A stretch of DNA of 7,613 nt from Planctomycetota bacterium (lineage in GTDB: Bacteria > Planctomycetota > UBA1135 > GCA-002686595): NCBI GenBank assembly GCA_013140785.1, contig JABFRZ010000616.1:1-7613 (forward strand), given 5' to 3'. The notes under the pieces are model-generated. The model was not told where the DNA came from, searched no databases, and was given only the letters and a program-made list of their open reading frames with translations. Positions 1-6,937 of this stretch are shown here, in pieces. How positions within the stretch are numbered: position 1 is the stretch's first letter; each line of letters opens with the position of its first letter. Made by a program: the position numbers and the translations under genes.

Positions 1-3000
1 CCGCCCGGACGCACGAAGACCGGCCCGGTCGGCAGAGAACAGCACGCTGCTGCTGTCGGCGCTGATCCGGAGCGGGGCCAGGACGCTGCCGCCCTGCACG
101 AGCACGCCGCTGATCTTCTCGGCCGTCGTGCTGCCGTCGATCGGCGCGCTGAACAGCTCGACCACGTCGTTCTGATCGTGGTCCCCACGATACAGGACGC
201 GGCTGGAGTCGTGGCTGACGACGAGCTCGGAGACGTCCTGGCCCTGCACCACGGGCCCGTGCAGCCGCACCGGGCTCGCGCTGGCGTCGGTCGGCGCGCT
301 GTAGATCTCGACCGGCGTGCCGGGGCCGGCGGTGCCCGCCATCACCACGTAGGCGGCGTCGGGAGTGAGCTCCCACAGCGACAAGTCGATCTGGCCCGAG
401 AGCGGTGCGTGCACACGGATGGCCGCCGCGCTGCCGTCGGCGGGCACGCTCCAGACCTCGTTGACGTCGTTGATCGCGGCATCGGCCGTGAAGACTACGA
501 GCGCGGCGTCCGCGGTCAGCGCGTAGTTGCCCACGTTGCCCTGGTTCACGAGCGCCGGGTTGAGCTGCAGCGCCGCGACGCTGCCGTCGCTGGGCCCGGA
601 GTACAGCTCGAACGCGAAGTTCACGTCCTGCTCGGCGCGGTACACGACCCAGTTGCCGCTGGCATCGAGCTGGAAGTCGGACACGGAGCCGCCGCTCGCC
701 AGGGCCCCGTTGAGCTCGGTGGCCGCGGCGCTGCCGTCGATCGGCACGGTATGCAGCTCGAAGTGCGCGAGTAGGTCCTCGTCGGCGCGGTAGAGCACGC
801 GTGAGCCGTCCGGGTGGATGCGGTAGTCGTCGAGCACCTTGCAGGAGAGCGGCAGGACGCCGTTGAGCTTCACCGGCGCGGCCGAGCCATCGACGGGCAC
901 GCTGTAGAGCTCGGGCCGCGTAGCGACGTCCTGGTCGGCCAGGTACACGACGTAGGCGCCGTCCGGGCTGATGCGGAAGCCCGTGACGTCGCCGTTCGCG
1001 ACCAACGTGCCGGAAAGCTGCGTGGGCGGCATCGCGCCGTCGGCCGGCGCGCTGTAGAGATCGAAGCGGTTGTCCTCCACCGCGTCCGCGCGGAACACGA
1101 CGCGGGCGCCGTCGGCCGTGACGGCGAAGTCGAGCTGCACGTCGCCGGCGGTGATCAGCGTGCCGCTGAGCTTCACCGCCGCCGCGCTGCCGTCGAGCGG
1201 CACGGAGAAGAGCTCGTTGCTGACCGTGTTGTGCGCGCAGAAAGCCACGCGCTCGTCGTCGGCACCGATCGCGAAGCCCACTTGCAGCACGTCCGCACCC
1301 GTCAGGCGCACCATCGTCATGGGCGAGGAGAGCGGCGCGACGTACAGCCCGCGGCGCTCGCGCTCGCGCGCCAGGTAGACCACGCCCAGGCCGTCGTGCG
1401 TCAGGCGGAAGTCGAGGATGTCGCCGTCGAGCTCGCCCAGCGCCGGGGTCGGGTGCAGCACCACTGGGGCGGCGCTCGCATCGAGCGGCACGACGAAGAG
1501 CTGCTCGACGAAATCGACGTCCTCAGGGTCGAGCACGCCGCGGTAGACGACGCTCCCGCCGCTCGCGAAGCCGAAGCTGTTGACCTGGTCGGGGTGGAAG
1601 GAGAGCCCCTGGTCGGTCAGGGTCACCGCAGAGCCGCTGCCGTCGATGGGCGCGGCCAGGAGATCGGGCTGGTCGTCGCCGGCGACGTCCGCCGTGAACA
1701 GCACGAGCCTGCCGCTCGGATCGATGGGCGTGTAGACGGCGACGCTGCGTCCGGGAGGGAGCGCCGGGTTGAGCTTGAGCGCCGCGCTCGACCCGTCCAG
1801 CGGCGCGCTGTAGACCTCGAAGGCGTTGTTCGTGTCCTGGTCCGCGCGGTAGACCACGCGCGTGCCGTCGGGCGAGATCACGTAGCGGCTCTGTACGTCG
1901 CCGCCGCTCACCATCGTCCCGGAGAGCTTGACCGTCGTCCGGCTGCCATCGAGCGGCGCGGAGTAGAGCTCGATCACGTTGTTCGCATCCGCGTCCGCGC
2001 GGTAGACTACGTAGCCGCTCGCGGTGGCCACGAAGTCCTCGCACCACTCGTCCACCGCGTGCGCCGCGTTCAGGCGCACCGCCGTCGCGCTGCCGTCGGC
2101 CGGGACGAGGTACAGGTCGCGCGCGTTGTCCGTGTCGTGGTCGGCGCGGTAGAGGACAGCGCCCGCGGGCGTGAAGCCGAAACCGTCCTCGACGTCGCCG
2201 ATCGCAGTGGGCGCGCGGCTGATGCGCACGGCCGCCGCGCTGCCGTCGATCGGGACGCTGTAGAGCTCGAAGACGCCAGCCGTGTCCTGGTCGGCGCGGT
2301 ACACGACGCGCTTGCCATCCGGGGTGAGGGCGTATTCGCGCATGGCGCCCTTCGCGATCGGAGTCGTGCTGAGCTTCACGGCCGGAGCCGAGGCGTCGAG
2401 CGGGGCGCTGAAGATCTCGGGCACGCCTTCCGTGACCGCGTCGGCGACGTAGACGAGGAGTGTCGAGTCGGGGCTGATGGAGAAGTTGTCGAACGGGTTG
2501 CCGCCCGGCGGCATGCTCGCGCTGACCTCCAGCGCCGACGAGCCGTCGAGCGGGACGCACCACAGCTCGTCGCGCTGGTCGCTCGTGCGGCCCTGGAAGA
2601 CGAGGCGCGTCGAGTCCGGCGTGAAGCGGAAGACGGTCACGAACTCGACCGCGGCCTGCGTCGACACGCGCACAGCCGGCGCGCTGCCGTCGATCGGCGC
2701 GCAATAGAGCTCGTCCACCGTGTTGGTGTACCCGTCCGCGAGGAAGGCCACGTGCAGGCCGTCGGGCGCGATCGTGAAGCGGTCGGAGACGTCGCCGTGC
2801 CGGGTGAGCGGGCCGTGGAGCTGCACCGGGGCCGCGCTGCCGTCGGTGGGCGCGCTGAAGAGCTCGAAGTGCTCGTCGACGTCGAGATCCGCCAGGAACA
2901 CGACGCGCGTTCCGTCAGGTGTGACGCGCGCAACGGTCACGTCGCCCGCGACGTGGCGGAAGAAGAGGTCGTCCCAGGAGCCCTGCGCCTCCGCGCGCGC

Positions 3001-3060
3001 GAGCCAACCGAGCGCGAGGACGGCGAAAAGCGACTGCACCGCAAGCGATCTGGTAGTCAT
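1..3060 (-). CDS. Secreted giant PD40/TolB-like beta-propeller protein (3' end beyond window)
   Basis: The frame is open for 1020 codons from the ATG at 3060 to the left edge, with no stop, so the C-terminus is missing. Residues 1-26 are a Sec signal peptide (MTTRSLAVQS, hydrophobic core, ARAEAQ before the mature start). The rest is at least 19 tandem repeats of about 50 residues with the pattern 'ISPDGTRVVYRADQDT...FELYSAPLDGSAAAVKLSG'. This fits the WD40-like PD40 repeats of TolB-type propellers, where each repeat is about one blade. A single TolB propeller has six blades, so two or three propellers in series are likely. No hydrolase or transmembrane segment is visible in the part present. 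It is extracytoplasmic, and its ligand or partner is unknown. The bare annotation 'TolB' would mislead: the TolB N-terminal domain is absent. It may be anchored or carry another domain past the edge. The last dozen residues at the edge depart from the repeat pattern. Confidence 0.88.
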   Translation of the reverse strand, partial: MTTRSLAVQSLFAVLALGWLARAEAQGSWDDLFFRHVAGDVTVARVTPDGTRVVFLADLDVDEHFELFSAPTDGSAAPVQLHGPLTRHGDVSDRFTIAPDGLHVAFLADGYTNTVDELYCAPIDGSAPAVRVSTQAAVEFVTVFRFTPDSTRLVFQGRTSDQRDELWCVPLDGSSALEVSASMPPGGNPFDNFSISPDSTLLVYVADAVTEGVPEIFSAPLDASAPAVKLSTTPIAKGAMREYALTPDGKRVVYRADQDTAGVFELYSVPIDGSAAAVRISRAPTAIGDVEDGFGFTPAGAVLYRADHDTDNARDLYLVPADGSATAVRLNAAHAVDEWCEDFVATASGYVVYRADADANNVIELYSAPLDGSRTTVKLSGTMVSGGDVQSRYVISPDGTRVVYRADQDTNNAFEVYSAPLDGSSAALKLNPALPPGRSVAVYTPIDPSGRLVLFTADVAGDDQPDLLAAPIDGSGSAVTLTDQGLSFHPDQVNSFGFASGGSVVYRGVLDPEDVDFVEQLFVVPLDASAAPVVLHPTPALGELDGDILDFRLTHDGLGVVYLARERERRGLYVAPLSSPMTMVRLTGADVLQVGFAIGADDERVAFCAHNTVSNELFSVPLDGSAAAVKLSGTLITAGDVQLDFAVTADGARVVFRADAVEDNRFDLYSAPADGAMPPTQLSGTLVANGDVTGFRISPDGAYVVYLADQDVATRPELYSVPVDGSAAPVKLNGVLPLSCKVLDDYRIHPDGSRVLYRADEDLLAHFELHTVPIDGSAAATELNGALASGGSVSDFQLDASGNWVVYRAEQDVNFAFELYSGPSDGSVAALQLNPALVNQGNVGNYALTADAALVVFTADAAINDVNEVWSVPADGSAAAIRVHAPLSGQIDLSLWELTPDAAYVVMAGTAGPGTPVEIYSAPTDASASPVRLHGPVVQGQDVSELVVSHDSSRVLYRGDHDQNDVVELFSAPIDGSTTAEKISGVLVQGGSVLAPLRISADSSSVLFSADRAGLRASGR
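61..2943 (-). repeat. 19 tandem ~150-bp repeats encoding propeller blades
   Basis: The conserved 'P.DGS' codons recur near plus-strand positions 2838, 2686, 2541, 2391, 2241, 2091, 1941, 1793, 1638, 1477, 1330, 1189, 1035, 885, 731, 580, 431, 287 and 131, spaced 141-161 bp. Spacing is almost exactly 150 bp from 2391 to 1941 and irregular between about 1793 and 1035. The copies are diverged at DNA level, so they are long-established protein repeats rather than recent duplications. The copy near 1330 lacks the DGS motif (APLSSPMT). Confidence 0.85.
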
Positions 3061-3284
3061 GCTTTCCCCTCGGTTGAGCGCCAGGCTACCACGGTAAGGG
3101 CGGCCCTAGCCGCCTGTCGGAGTAGTCCCTGCCGATGCAGCGTCGCGCTAGGTTGCAGCTCGGGAAGCTGGACGATGTCGGGCGGCGGGAGGCCTCGTTT
3201 CTGGCGCGGGCCGTCTGCTCGGGCAGAACAGCCGCTCGGCCCGGGCCAACGCGTGCGGCCTCCGCCACCTCCAGCAGGTGCTCC
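3061..3284. other. Leader region of the propeller gene
   Basis: This 224-bp region lies between the terminator and the propeller start. I see no supported gene and no convincing -35/-10 pair on the minus strand. It contains a short GC-rich inverted repeat, GGCGGC-CCTA-GCCGCC (3099-3114), about 40 bp upstream of the start codon, which could form a leader stem. The propeller's promoter must lie here or in readthrough from upstream. Confidence 0.5.
3066..3071 (-). promoter_or_regulatory. Ribosome binding site of the propeller gene
   Basis: GAGGGG on the minus strand ends 5 nt before the ATG at 3060-3058. It supports that start together with the signal peptide that follows. Confidence 0.65.
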
Positions 3285-3322
3285 AAAACGAAGAGGGCCG
3301 GGACTCTTCGTCCCGGCCCTCT
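3285..3322 (-). terminator. Second 3' hairpin with T-rich tail, intrinsic terminator
   Basis: A 13-bp perfect stem (AGAGGGCCGGGAC with GTCCCGGCCCTCT) closes a GAAGA loop on the minus strand and is followed directly by TCGTTTT. This is the best intrinsic terminator in the window. It ends the surface-protein transcript 12 nt beyond the first hairpin. Confidence 0.8.
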
Positions 3323-3334
3323 CCTAGTGAGCGA

Positions 3335-3362
3335 GTCACCGGTGGCCGAAGCCACCGGTGAC
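3335..3362 (-). terminator. First 3' hairpin with cUUCGg loop
   Basis: On the minus strand a perfect 12-bp stem (GTCACCGGTGGC with GCCACCGGTGAC) is capped by TTCG closed by C-G, the extra-stable tetraloop type. It begins 11 nt after the stop codon of the surface-protein gene. No T-run follows, so it probably stabilises the 3' end or acts together with the next hairpin. Confidence 0.65.
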
Positions 3363-3373
3363 ACCTTAGGGAA

Positions 3374-6300
3374 CTACTGGCACCAGGTCAGGTTGTCCAG
3401 CGCGCCCGAACCGCCGTCGATGTTGGCGCAGTCGGAGCCGCGTTCAACCACGATGGAGACGACGTTGTTGGCGTCGTAGCTGCCGATCGCGACGGCCGTG
3501 GCAACCGGGTTGCCCGGGCCCGGACCCGCTTGCGCGGAGCCGTCGAAGAGCAGCGTGGCTTGGCCGCCGTCGCCGGTCCAGTTCACCGGAACCGTGTAGA
3601 CCAGTTGGTCGCCAAGGTTGTCGGTGAGCGTGATGGTCATCACTTCCTCGGCGCCGCCATCGACGTCGATGAGGTCGATGCTGCCAGGCGTGACCGCCCC
3701 GCTGAACGAGAAGGTCACCACGCCACCATCCGGGTCATCGTTGCCGGTGCAGAAGAAGCCGGGCGAGCACTCAGAGAGGTTCTCGTCCACTTGCAGGATC
3801 AGGATGTGGCCCGAGTTCACAGCGAGGTCGGGGTCCTGTCCGTGCGGAGGCAGGTCGGAGTCGTAGATCGCGGCAGTGCCGCCGATCGAACCACAAGACG
3901 CGCCAAAGTAGGAACTGCCCGTGATCGTCACGGGGTAGTTCGCGCCACCGTTGAACTCGGTGTCGATCCGCTGGCGATCCAGCAGAGCCGCACCCGTGTC
4001 GTCGGTCTCGAAGTCCAGCGTGAAGCACTGGATGCAGGTCACGTCCGCGCACAGGCTGAGGTCGCCGTTGTACGTGCCGCCCTGAGTCGCGCAGTCGTCC
4101 TCGCTGACTTCCACGCACGAGCCGTCCGCGAGGCAGCAAGCCCCGGTAGGCGGCGGACATACGAAGGTGGTGGCGTTGATGGAAACGTCATCGACGAAGT
4201 AGTTCGTGACGCCGGGCGAGCCCGTCTGGGTGGACTCGAACAGGACCGTGTGAACACCGCCGTCGGCGAAGGCGCCGAGCGGGATGGAAACCAGGTCGTA
4301 GCCGATGGCGCCAGCCGGAGTGCCCACGGAGAAGACCGTCGTGGCGTCGATCTTGACGCGCAGGAAGTCCACGCCGTTGCCGGAGGACACCGGGATCTCG
4401 AGGTAGAAGTCCAGCGTGGTCGCCCCCACGGGGATCACGAGGGACTGCGAGACCGTACCCACCTCGAAGGCCGGGATACCGCCGAACCACGCCCAGAAGT
4501 TACCCGTGCGAGGCCCGGTGCCGCCACCGAAGCCGCAGGCACCCGGATCGCAGATCGGCGTGCCGAAGTTGGTGGACGTCTCGACCCAGCTGGGATTCGG
4601 TACGCCATCTTCGAAGCCGCCGTCGGCGATCAGGTTGGCGCTGCACGAGGTGCCGTCACCTTGGTAGACGCCGCCCTGGGCGGCGCAGTCGTCCGCCGTG
4701 GTGGTCACGCAAGCGCCGGTCGGGAGACAGCACGCCCCGGTGGCCAAGCACTGCACCGTCGCCGTGCACGAGCCGCCCTCGGTCACGTCGAGCTGGATCT
4801 GACCAGACGTCGTCGTGGCCGAGAAGTTGCCCACCGTGATGAAGTACGTCGCGCCGGCCTGCGAGCACCAGTCCACCGTCGATTGGAAGATCTGGCCGCC
4901 CGAGGGGCAGTTGTCGTCATCGCCGCCGACGCAGGTCAGGTTCAGGCAATCACCGCAGTAGACGCTGATCCTCGTGTCGGTCACGACGGACCCGGCGTTG
5001 CAGGTCGAGGCCGTCATGGTGTTGCCCGTGCCGGTCACGCTGTACCAGACGTTCTTGAACATGGCGGCGTTGTCGCCGCACGGCGGGGGGCTGTCGTCCG
5101 TGGCGAACGAGTTGTCGAACGTGACGGATGCGGGCAGGGAAGCGATCTCTTCCGCCGTCGCGCAGTCGTCGTTGGCCGGCGGAGCCGGGCACGGGCACTG
5201 GATGGTCAGCGTGTTCGAGCCCACATCGAGGGCCCCGAACCCTGACACCTGCACGTAGTAGGTGGTGCCGATCGTCAGACCGGTGGCACACACCTCGGAC
5301 CGCAGACCGACCGCGTCGTCGTTGCAAGCGATCTCGGTGAACGCGCCACAGGTGCCGCTGTACACGGCCAGCATGGTGTCGTTCACCGCGCCGGCGATGG
5401 TGTCGAGCAGGGCGGAGGTGTCGGTGGCCACGAACTTGAGCCACGTCGTGCCGAAGCCCTGACCCGGGGAACCGAACCGGCAGCTATAAGCCGGATCGAG
5501 CGCGTCGGTCGTGTAGGTCGAGTTGTTCCAGGTGGCCGAGGAATCGCACGCGGTCAAGATCGCGTCGGCGCAATCGTTACCCGGCGTCGGCGGCGCACCG
5601 CAGGTGAGGCTGAGCGTGATCGAGCCCAAGCTCGTGGAGCTCCAGCCAGCCACTTCGACCCTGTAGGTGTTGCCGGGCGTCAGGCCGGTGGCGGTGACCA
5701 GGGACTGGAGGCCGGCGCCGGCGTCATCGTCACACGCGATCTGGGTCAGAGCACCGCAGACGCCGCTGTAGACGGCCAGGAGCGTGTCGCTGACTCCGCT
5801 ACCAGACGTGTCGAGCGTCGCCGTCGTGCCCGGGGAAACGAAGGAGAACCAGATCGTGCCGAAGCCCTGCGCGGGGCCGCCGATGCGGCAGGCGAAGAGC
5901 GGGTCCGTGCCGTTGACCGTCGCGAGGGCGTTGCTCACCGTGACCGAGCTGTTGCACGCCAGCGGCGTCGCGCCCACGCACTCGTCGTTGGCCGGCGGAA
6001 CCGCCTGAGTCAGGGTGAGAGTGCCCGATCCCTCGCCACCCGCGGAGGACCAAGCGCCGACGCGGATCAGGTACTGGTTGCCCGAGATCACGCTAACCGT
6101 CATCTTCGACCGGGGGGTGCAGCCCGTGCCGCCCTCGTCGTTGCAGCCGATAGGCGCTGCAGGAGGGCAGGTCAGGCCGTTGTAGACCGCGATCGCCGTG
6201 TCGTAGGTGGTGGGGACAGACGCGCCACAGGTTTCCACGGTGAGGATGCCCGTGCCCGTCGCCGTGTGCTTGAACCACACGTCGTCGCTCACTTGGCTGC

Positions 6301-6862
6301 CCTGACCGCAGGAGACGTTGGCCGGACCGTCGGTCGTGGCGTCAACCGAGGTGAACGCCGTCGCGCCGAGTAGGACCGTTGTTGGCGCCGCGCACATGTC
6401 GTTCGCCGGAGGGATGACGCTCCCCTGCGAGCCGCCCAGGCCGAGGCTGCCGCCCTTCAACTTCGGGCGCCCGATCGGATTGGGGTAGAGGGGCTTCTGG
6501 CTGAGCTCCTTGATCACGCCCGATTCCGGGTCGAGCATCAGGGTGACGAAGACCTTCGGGGCCTTCATCAGCCGCAGCTCGATCGTGCGGGTCTTCAGGC
6601 CCTTCTGCGTGTACTCGAGCGTGAGCTTGCGCCCGGCGCTGAGCAGTACGAAGTGGCCGTCCTCGGTGACGATCGGTGCGAGCACCGCGCCGTCGTTCCC
6701 GCGGATCACGAACAAATCGTTCGGGAGCGGGACCTCGTTGGTGTCTACGAATCTCAGCTCAGCATCGCCCGGGATGCCCTGGGCCGAAGCCGAGGCACCG
6801 AGAAGCGACACGAGGGTTAGAGAGAGAGCGAAGGAACACAGTCGTCGCACGTGATGGCGCAT
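3374..6862 (-). CDS. Secreted multidomain surface/adhesin-like protein with PPAND repeats
   Basis: The 1162-residue protein has no recognised enzymatic motif. Residues 1-28 are a Sec signal peptide (Arg-rich start, hydrophobic core, cleavage near SASAQ-G). Residues 33-112 form a beta-rich domain resembling carboxypeptidase-regulatory-like folds. Four PPAND repeats follow at about 151-287, 289-421, 425-555 and 561-694, resembling PPC-type bacterial beta-sandwiches. A 33-residue cysteine module (708-740) precedes a jelly-roll-like domain (743-896, starting NLIADGGFEDG, ending NYFVDDVSI), then a second such module (906-938). The C-terminal domain (947-1162, LDFETDD..., ending SGALDNLTW) is of a type seen in secreted planctomycete proteins. 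About 50 cysteines lie outside the signal peptide, implying extensive disulfides and extracytoplasmic location. No C-terminal transmembrane or PEP-CTERM-like sorting tail is visible, so attachment is unclear. A binding or adhesion role is inference. It is flanked by hairpins and probably transcribed alone. Confidence 0.9.
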   Translation of the reverse strand: MRHHVRRLCSFALSLTLVSLLGASASAQGIPGDAELRFVDTNEVPLPNDLFVIRGNDGAVLAPIVTEDGHFVLLSAGRKLTLEYTQKGLKTRTIELRLMKAPKVFVTLMLDPESGVIKELSQKPLYPNPIGRPKLKGGSLGLGGSQGSVIPPANDMCAAPTTVLLGATAFTSVDATTDGPANVSCGQGSQVSDDVWFKHTATGTGILTVETCGASVPTTYDTAIAVYNGLTCPPAAPIGCNDEGGTGCTPRSKMTVSVISGNQYLIRVGAWSSAGGEGSGTLTLTQAVPPANDECVGATPLACNSSVTVSNALATVNGTDPLFACRIGGPAQGFGTIWFSFVSPGTTATLDTSGSGVSDTLLAVYSGVCGALTQIACDDDAGAGLQSLVTATGLTPGNTYRVEVAGWSSTSLGSITLSLTCGAPPTPGNDCADAILTACDSSATWNNSTYTTDALDPAYSCRFGSPGQGFGTTWLKFVATDTSALLDTIAGAVNDTMLAVYSGTCGAFTEIACNDDAVGLRSEVCATGLTIGTTYYVQVSGFGALDVGSNTLTIQCPCPAPPANDDCATAEEIASLPASVTFDNSFATDDSPPPCGDNAAMFKNVWYSVTGTGNTMTASTCNAGSVVTDTRISVYCGDCLNLTCVGGDDDNCPSGGQIFQSTVDWCSQAGATYFITVGNFSATTTSGQIQLDVTEGGSCTATVQCLATGACCLPTGACVTTTADDCAAQGGVYQGDGTSCSANLIADGGFEDGVPNPSWVETSTNFGTPICDPGACGFGGGTGPRTGNFWAWFGGIPAFEVGTVSQSLVIPVGATTLDFYLEIPVSSGNGVDFLRVKIDATTVFSVGTPAGAIGYDLVSIPLGAFADGGVHTVLFESTQTGSPGVTNYFVDDVSINATTFVCPPPTGACCLADGSCVEVSEDDCATQGGTYNGDLSLCADVTCIQCFTLDFETDDTGAALLDRQRIDTEFNGGANYPVTITGSSYFGASCGSIGGTAAIYDSDLPPHGQDPDLAVNSGHILILQVDENLSECSPGFFCTGNDDPDGGVVTFSFSGAVTPGSIDLIDVDGGAEEVMTITLTDNLGDQLVYTVPVNWTGDGGQATLLFDGSAQAGPGPGNPVATAVAIGSYDANNVVSIVVERGSDCANIDGGSGALDNLTWCQ
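4049..4147 (-). repeat. Cysteine module 2 (33 residues) of the surface protein
   Basis: Residues 906-938 run TGACCLADGSC to DLSLC with cysteines at 909, 910, 916, 924 and 938, the same spacing as module 1. The two modules lie on either side of the jelly-roll-like domain and share TGACCL, DDCA and QGG. Confidence 0.8.
4643..4741 (-). repeat. Cysteine module 1 (33 residues) of the surface protein
   Basis: Residues 708-740 run TGACCLPTGAC to DGTSC and contain five cysteines (711, 712, 718, 726, 740). Length and cysteine spacing are identical to module 2 (906-938). Such TGACC...DDCA.QGG modules are familiar from planctomycete secreted proteins. Confidence 0.8.
4781..5182 (-). repeat. PPAND repeat 4 of the surface protein (divergent)
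   Basis: Residues 561-694 begin PPANDDCATAEEI and keep NVWYSVTGTGN, DTRISVYCGDC and YFITVGNFS. This copy is the most divergent. It has added cysteines at 621, 636, 639, 644, 652 and 666 and a DDDNC segment. Confidence 0.75.
5198..5590 (-). repeat. PPAND repeat 3 of the surface protein
   Basis: Residues 425-555 begin with a variant motif, PTPGNDCADA. YSCRFGSPGQGFGTTWLKF, NDTMLAVYSGTCG and IACNDDAVG are close to repeat 2, and roughly half the positions are identical by eye, so the two look like the product of an internal duplication. It carries one extra cysteine (Cys525, in EVCATGL) where repeat 2 has threonine. Confidence 0.85.
5600..5998 (-). repeat. PPAND repeat 2 of the surface protein
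   Basis: Residues 289-421 begin PPANDECVGATPLAC. Landmarks are FACRIGGPAQGFGTIWFSF, SDTLLAVYSG, IACDDDAG, ATGLTPGNTYRVEVAGW and a closing Cys421. Its six cysteines line up with six in repeat 3 at a spacing of 135-136 residues. Confidence 0.85.
6002..6412 (-). repeat. PPAND repeat 1 of the surface protein
   Basis: Residues 151-287 begin PPANDMCAAP and contain DDVWFKHTATGTG, DTAIAVYNG, CNDEGG and YLIRVGAWSS. The core matches repeats 2-4, but the cysteine pattern differs partly: Cys157, 232 and 240 are in register, while Cys185, 212 and 248 are its own. Confidence 0.8.
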
Positions 6863-6864
6863 AA

Positions 6865-6872
6865 CCTCTCCT
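6865..6872 (-). promoter_or_regulatory. Ribosome binding site of the surface-protein gene
   Basis: AGGAGAGG on the minus strand sits just upstream of the ATG at 6862-6860. AGGAG ends 5 nt before the start codon. This site decides the start: the frame stays open upstream to 7204, but no earlier start has this combination of a ribosome binding site and a signal peptide directly after it. Confidence 0.8.
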
Positions 6873-6887
6873 GCGGAACTAGGGGCG

Positions 6888-6914
6888 AAAAAAGCATGCA
6901 CGGCTTCCGCCGTG
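6888..6914 (-). promoter_or_regulatory. Leader hairpin with GNRA loop and T6 run (possible attenuator)
   Basis: On the minus strand CACGGC-GGAA-GCCGTG forms a 6-bp stem capped by a GNRA-type tetraloop (6914-6899). It is followed by CATGC and then six T residues (6893-6888), ending 25 nt before the surface-protein start codon. The layout resembles a weak intrinsic terminator inside the 5' leader. The stem is short and the T-run is offset by 5 nt, so it may only be a leader stem-loop. Confidence 0.3.
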
Positions 6915-6937
6915 ACGCGACATTCGAGATGAGAAAC

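Noticed and set aside
1523..2704. 393-residue minus-strand open frame inside the propeller gene
   Set aside because: It is an out-of-frame, Arg-rich shadow. The correct frame from 3060 carries the signal peptide and regular blade motifs throughout.
61..2943. CRISPR-like periodicity
   Set aside because: The period is about 150 bp, the copies are diverged and the whole stretch is one coding frame, so these are protein repeats rather than direct repeats with spacers.
814..3327. 837-residue plus-strand open frame
   Set aside because: It is antisense to the propeller gene. Its Arg/Val/His/Ala-rich product with no domain pattern, and its coincidence with the repeats, show it is a shadow of G/C-biased codons.
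3086..3364. Small minus-strand open frame between the two large genes
   Set aside because: It spans both 3' hairpins, has no credible ribosome binding site and encodes no recognisable pattern.
3530..5245. 571-residue plus-strand open frame
   Set aside because: It is antisense to the surface-protein gene, with low-complexity Arg/Val/Ala/Gly composition, no signal peptide and no recognisable domain.
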